Shown here: piece after piece, positions 60,800 through 64,000 of the stretch
Position numbering within the stretch: the first letter of the stretch is position 1
How the letters are laid out: each line of letters begins with the position of its first letter
Notes under the pieces: model-generated
The model's database searches: none
What the model saw: only the letters and a program-made list of their open reading frames with translations
What the model was told of the DNA's origin: nothing
Made by a program: the position numbers and the translations under genes
From: Marinobacterium stanieri
Lineage (GTDB): Bacteria > Pseudomonadota > Gammaproteobacteria > Pseudomonadales > Balneatricaceae
Length of the DNA: 64,000 nucleotides
Assembly: GCF_900155945.1 (NCBI RefSeq)
Contig: NZ_FTMN01000004.1
Span: 248,001-312,000, forward strand
Direction: 5' to 3'

Positions 60800-61294
60800 T
60801 CAGAGGTGGTAGATATCCACCACGTGATGGATGTAATCGTTCTTCAGGATGATTTTCTTGCGCTTGATCTTGAGACTGCCGTCATCCGCGCGGACCAGCG
60901 TTACAAAGGCGGTACCGAAATAGGTATCCACGTTGTTGTAACGCACGCTGTTGGTAAGCCAGCTGTAACGGACGTCTGCATCACCGGTAGACGCAGTCAG
61001 CACTTCAAGATTGCTCAGCATGTGCTGGGTGCGCGGCTCAGGCAGTGAACTGGCGCTGGAGCGGTCCGTTTTAATGCGGAACACGCGGTCTTCCAGACCA
61101 TCACGACGACCGTAGTAGATCAGTGAAATCTCTGAATGGGGGTCAACGGTCAGTTCACCGTCCACATCCCAGCTCGGTACCCAGTACTCGGCATCCTTGT
61201 CGTAATGCTCCAGCCAGGTGTCGTAGTCCTTGTCATCCAGGCAACGCTGTTCAGAGTGCAGAAAATTACGGATTTCTTCATAGCTGATGGTCAT
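60800..61294 (-). CDS. benB: Benzoate 1,2-dioxygenase small subunit
   Basis: A 164-residue beta subunit: CLDDKDYDTWLEHYDKDAEY near residue 19, SEISLIYYGRRDGLEDRVFR near residue 54 and the terminal YIHHVVDIYHL. It starts 3 bp after the benA stop with a GGAGAG site. It forms the alpha3beta3 oxygenase with BenA and keeps the BenB sequence pattern rather than AntB. Confidence 0.92.
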   Translation of the reverse strand: MTISYEEIRNFLHSEQRCLDDKDYDTWLEHYDKDAEYWVPSWDVDGELTVDPHSEISLIYYGRRDGLEDRVFRIKTDRSSASSLPEPRTQHMLSNLEVLTASTGDADVRYSWLTNSVRYNNVDTYFGTAFVTLVRADDGSLKIKRKKIILKNDYIHHVVDIYHL

Positions 61295-61297
61295 GGC

Positions 61298-62647
61298 TTA
61301 CTCTCCTTTCTCTGCCTGCTGTTTGCGTGCCACGTCGGACAGCACTTTCTGCCAGTAGTGGTGCTGCACAATGTAGAGGCCTTCGTCTTCCACTTTCTCG
61401 CCGCTCATTACCGGGAACAGGTTGAGCTTTTTGGCATCCTCGTCCTGGCCTTCAATCCAGTGCTCGGCCCCGCGGCACATGTCATTCCAGGGCAGCTTGA
61501 TCCCCTTGAACCCTTCCTGGCAGGCGCGGAATTCTTCCAGGTCATCGGGCGTCGCCATGCCGGAGGCGTTGAAGAAGTCCTCGTACTGGCGGATACGGTG
61601 GGCTCGCGCTTCGGCACTTTCACCCTTGGGGGCAATGCAGTAGATGGTGACTTCGGTTTTATCCACAGCAATGGGACGGAAGTGACGAATCTGCGAGCTG
61701 AACTGGTCCATCAGGAACACGTTCGGGTACAGGCAGAGGTTACGCAGGTTGCCGATCATCCAGTCGGCACGGTCTTCACCGTACTCGGCTACCAGTTCAT
61801 CACGGCGTTCAAACAAGGGACGGTCTTCCGGGTTAGGCCAGCGCATCCACAGCAGAATGTGACCATGTTCGAAGGCGTAGAAACCGCCCTTCTGCTTGTT
61901 CCAGGTGGAGGCATCCATCGCCTTCACATCATCCATCGACATACCGGCCTTACGGCGAGCCGTGGTGGCAACGTAGTTCCAGTGCGTGGCCGACACGTGG
62001 TAGCCGTCGGCACCGTTTTCGGCCTGCAGTTTCCAGTTGGCGTCGTACACATAGGTAGAGGAGCCGCGCACCACTTCGAGACCTTCCGGTGACTGATCCA
62101 CGATCATGTCGATAATCTTGGCCGCTTCACCCAGATGTTCGGTCAGCGGTTTCACATCATCGTTCAGGGAACCGAACAGGAAGCCGCGGTAGTTCTCCAT
62201 GCGTACCTTTTTCAGGTTATGGGAACCATCACAGTTGAAGGAGTCCGGATAACCGGCATCGTTGGGGTCCTTGACCTTCACCAGCTTGCCGGAGTTGTTG
62301 AAGCTCCAGCCGTGGAAGGGACAGGTGAAGACGGCTTTGTTGTCTTTCTTCTTACGGCAGAGAACAGCACCGCGATGGCTGCAGGCGTTGATGAAGCAGT
62401 TCAGCTCATCCTCTTTATTGCGGGTAATAACCACCGGCTGGCGACCGATGTAGGTCGTGAAGTAGTCATTCTTGTTCGCAACCTGGCTTTCGTGTGCCAG
62501 ATAGATCCAGTTACCTTCGAAGATGTGCTCCATCTCCAGCTCGAACAGCTCAGGATCGGTAAACATGTCACGACGGCCGCGATAAAGACCTTGCTCTTTA
62601 TCCACCTCCATCATGCCGCCCACTTTGGCGATCAGATTATCTTGCAT
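61298..62647 (-). CDS. benA: Benzoate 1,2-dioxygenase large subunit
   Basis: A 449-residue Rieske oxygenase with ligands Cys89/His91 ([10 protein letters not shown]) and Cys109/His112 ([10 protein letters not shown]) and the iron site in [17 protein letters not shown]. BenA hallmarks are [35 protein letters not shown] and [16 protein letters not shown]. It dihydroxylates benzoate to the cis-diol. The start at 62647 has GGAGGG seven bases upstream; a longer frame lies in the leader. XylS-type boxes are at 62703-62738. Confidence 0.95.
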   Translation of the reverse strand: MQDNLIAKVGGMMEVDKEQGLYRGRRDMFTDPELFELEMEHIFEGNWIYLAHESQVANKNDYFTTYIGRQPVVITRNKEDELNCFINACSHRGAVLCRKKKDNKAVFTCPFHGWSFNNSGKLVKVKDPNDAGYPDSFNCDGSHNLKKVRMENYRGFLFGSLNDDVKPLTEHLGEAAKIIDMIVDQSPEGLEVVRGSSTYVYDANWKLQAENGADGYHVSATHWNYVATTARRKAGMSMDDVKAMDASTWNKQKGGFYAFEHGHILLWMRWPNPEDRPLFERRDELVAEYGEDRADWMIGNLRNLCLYPNVFLMDQFSSQIRHFRPIAVDKTEVTIYCIAPKGESAEARAHRIRQYEDFFNASGMATPDDLEEFRACQEGFKGIKLPWNDMCRGAEHWIEGQDEDAKKLNLFPVMSGEKVEDEGLYIVQHHYWQKVLSDVARKQQAEKGE

Positions 62648-62660
62648 TGCGATGCCCTCC

Positions 62661-62668
62661 TTATTGTT
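62661..62668 (-). promoter_or_regulatory. AAnAAnAA motif before benA
   Basis: AACAATAA on the minus strand, 13 nt before the start codon, directly before the GGAGGG site. Candidate Crc/Hfq target; benA is a known Crc-controlled gene in Pseudomonas. Confidence 0.5.
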
Positions 62669-62702
62669 TGATCCCAGAGTAGAGGGCAAGGACAGGGCTC
62701 AC

Positions 62703-62738
62703 TATCCAGCTTTTGCCATTCTTTATCCCATATGTGCA
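62703..62738 (-). promoter_or_regulatory. benR box: BenR/XylS-type double box of the ben promoter
   Basis: On the minus strand TGCA-CATATG-GGATA (62724-62738) is followed by GGCA-AAAGCT-GGATA (62703-62717). Two 15-bp direct repeats separated by 6 bp is the exact geometry of the XylS sites at Pm. They end 56 bp before the benA start. Confidence 0.78.
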
Positions 62739-62768
62739 GAGGGTGTATTTGCAGTGGCAGATGAGTTT

Positions 62769-62973
62769 TTCGCGCACAGAGTGCGCTCCTACAGAGGAAT
62801 GTTTTGCTGGCACAAAGTAGCCCAGCTGACAAAGAGTCATGGGAGCTCGCTCTGCTAGCGGTGGGTTTTCAGGCATCAACTTAAGCAGCAAGAACACCTC
62901 TTCGCGCACAGAGTGCGCTCCCACATGAAAGCTCTGCTGGCAAAAGGTTGTGGGAGCCCGCTCCGCGGGCGAA
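62769..62973. repeat. REP elements upstream of benA
   Basis: REP palindromes at 62769-62792, 62901-62924 (TTCGCGCACAGAGTGCGCTCCCAC type) and inverted at 62950-62973 (GTGGGAGCCCGCTCCGCGGGC), plus a decayed unit near 62839-62864. With the benA promoter and the terminator at 63022 they account for the 62648-63097 gap, which has no gene. Confidence 0.82.
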
Positions 62974-63021
62974 GGGGTTCAGACACCTGCTGCAATACCC
63001 AGCGCGCACCTGCTGCTAAAC

Positions 63022-63045
63022 AAAAAACGCCGTCATATGACGGCG
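63022..63045 (-). terminator. Intrinsic terminator after C23O copy 4
   Basis: A perfect 18-bp palindrome (63028-63045), followed on the minus strand by TTTTTTG. It lies 52 bp after the C23O stop, so copy 4 is transcribed separately from benA. Confidence 0.87.
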
Positions 63046-63097
63046 CAAAAGTTTCGACCACGGACAAGGCAGTCGAGTGCAGCACAATGATGTGAAA

Positions 63098-64000
63098 TCA
63101 GGTCAGTGCGGTCAGGAAGCGCTCGTTGAGCTGGCGATCATGGTAGAAAATTGCCTTGCCCAGCTTGTCCGCATCCCAGGTGATGGGCTCGTGGTCGGGG
63201 TAGAAGTAATCGCCACCACAGAAGACTTCGTTACGGTTACCGGACGGGTCAAAAAAGTAGATCGTCTGGCCGTGAGTAATACCGTGACGGGTAGGACCGA
63301 TATCGATAGAGGTATCGGTCATGGAGATCAGGTCACCGGCGCGCAGCACGTCTTCCCAGGTTTCCAGGAAGAAGGAGGCGTGGTGGAATTTGCCCGGTTC
63401 GGGATGATCGATAAAGGCAATGTCGTGAGCTTTCATGCTGGTGGTGAGGAACTGCGCCACACGCTTGCCATCCGGCGTCATCACCTGCTCGCACAGATCA
63501 AAGCCCAACACATCACGGAAGAGTGCGTAGGTCTCATCCAGATTGGGGCCGTACAGCAGGCAGTGGTCAAAACGCTGCGCCTTCATACCCTTGAGGTCAC
63601 GAGGCCAGGCTTCAGGGTTGTGGTTACCGACGCCGTAGCGACCGGTCTGCACCTTGTCAGCAAAGAGTTCAAAGAAGTGCCCGGTCGGGGCCTGGAAGCG
63701 GATACGGCGACCGCAGTCCTTGAGTTCACCGGCTGCGATCTGCTCCACCTCACAACCATAACCGACCAGCTCACCCTGCAACTGTTCCAGCACGGCATCG
63801 TTGAGCACCTTGAAGCTCATGAAATCCATGCCCGGCTCATCGGCCTCACGCAGCACCACCGAGAACTTGTCTACCTCGGTCCAGGCCTTCAGATAAACAC
63901 GCCCCTGATCATCGCGATCAGTTTCGATCAGCCCCATCAGCTCAATGTAATGATTAAGCGCTTCATCCATATCCAGCACACGAATCTGTACATGTCCGGG
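63098..64000 (-). CDS. dmpB: Catechol 2,3-dioxygenase, copy 4 (upstream of ben), 5' end outside the window
   Basis: An extradiol dioxygenase whose frame is open to the window edge ([18 protein letters not shown]), lacking only about the first seven residues by comparison with the other copies. Metal ligands ([24 protein letters not shown]) are present. Its last 130 residues equal copies 1 and 3; its middle ([21 protein letters not shown]) is closest to copy 1. It sits just upstream of the ben promoter and ends in its own terminator. It may belong to a further upstream operon not visible here. Confidence 0.94.
   Translation of the reverse strand, partial: PGHVQIRVLDMDEALNHYIELMGLIETDRDDQGRVYLKAWTEVDKFSVVLREADEPGMDFMSFKVLNDAVLEQLQGELVGYGCEVEQIAAGELKDCGRRIRFQAPTGHFFELFADKVQTGRYGVGNHNPEAWPRDLKGMKAQRFDHCLLYGPNLDETYALFRDVLGFDLCEQVMTPDGKRVAQFLTTSMKAHDIAFIDHPEPGKFHHASFFLETWEDVLRAGDLISMTDTSIDIGPTRHGITHGQTIYFFDPSGNRNEVFCGGDYFYPDHEPITWDADKLGKAIFYHDRQLNERFLTALT

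Noticed and set aside
1-64000. tRNA or rRNA genes, insertion sequences, integrases or attachment sites
   Set aside because: I saw no sequence or product of these kinds; REP elements are the only repeats of a mobile type, so a genomic-island boundary cannot be claimed.

Overview
The window is a dense aromatic-catabolism region from a gammaproteobacterium. Organism clues are Pseudomonas-type REP palindromes, a DmpR/sigma-54 phenol system, XylS/BenR-type activator boxes, AAnAAnAA motifs like the Crc/Hfq catabolite-repression target, and three TRAP transporters, which are common in marine bacteria. An Oceanospirillales-type marine bacterium is my best guess; the genus cannot be fixed from the sequence alone.

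Layout. 1-466: end of a MATE efflux gene. 644-1696: an Old Yellow Enzyme reductase. 1769-16611 (minus): a 16-gene operon that I read as an indole-3-acetate (iac) pathway in the order iacA-B-I-C-D-E-F, TRAP transporter, catechol 2,3-dioxygenase (C23O), iacG, second TRAP transporter, iacH. The MarR-type regulator iacR is divergent at 17116. 17660-24226 (minus): a four-gene envelope operon (Ycf48-like lipoprotein, MMPL/RND pump, DUF1302 barrel, DUF1329 protein) behind a sigma-54 promoter. 24543-27251: a small membrane protein, a YedE-type transporter and REP arrays. 27293-35575: phenol hydroxylase dmpKLMNOP, ferredoxin and a second C23O, with divergent dmpR. 35636-41686: a styrene/indole monooxygenase-type operon with an AraC regulator. 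41726-49921: anthranilate dioxygenase antABC, a third C23O, a third TRAP transporter and divergent antR. 50038-55611: the lower meta-cleavage pathway, dmpC-E-F-G-H-I. 55936-62647: a porin, then benABCD with a RidA-like gene and benE. 63098-64000: a fourth C23O, cut by the window edge.

How it works together. Indole-3-acetate, phenol, anthranilate (possibly fed from indole) and benzoate are each converted to catechol by their own module. Each module has its own C23O gene in or next to it. The ring-cleavage product then enters one shared lower pathway, which has the dehydrogenase-tautomerase-decarboxylase branch but no DmpD hydrolase. The logic is a catechol funnel with a replicated ring-cleavage step and a single exit.

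Regulation visible in the sequence. Two near-identical sigma-54 promoters with TTGATCAA-type upstream sites (dmpK and the Ycf48/MMPL operon) suggest one DmpR regulon. XylS-type 15-bp boxes precede benA and the indole-type operon, and GGATA direct repeats precede antA. AAnAAnAA motifs lie at the starts of a large share of the catabolic genes. Strong intrinsic terminators close several operons.
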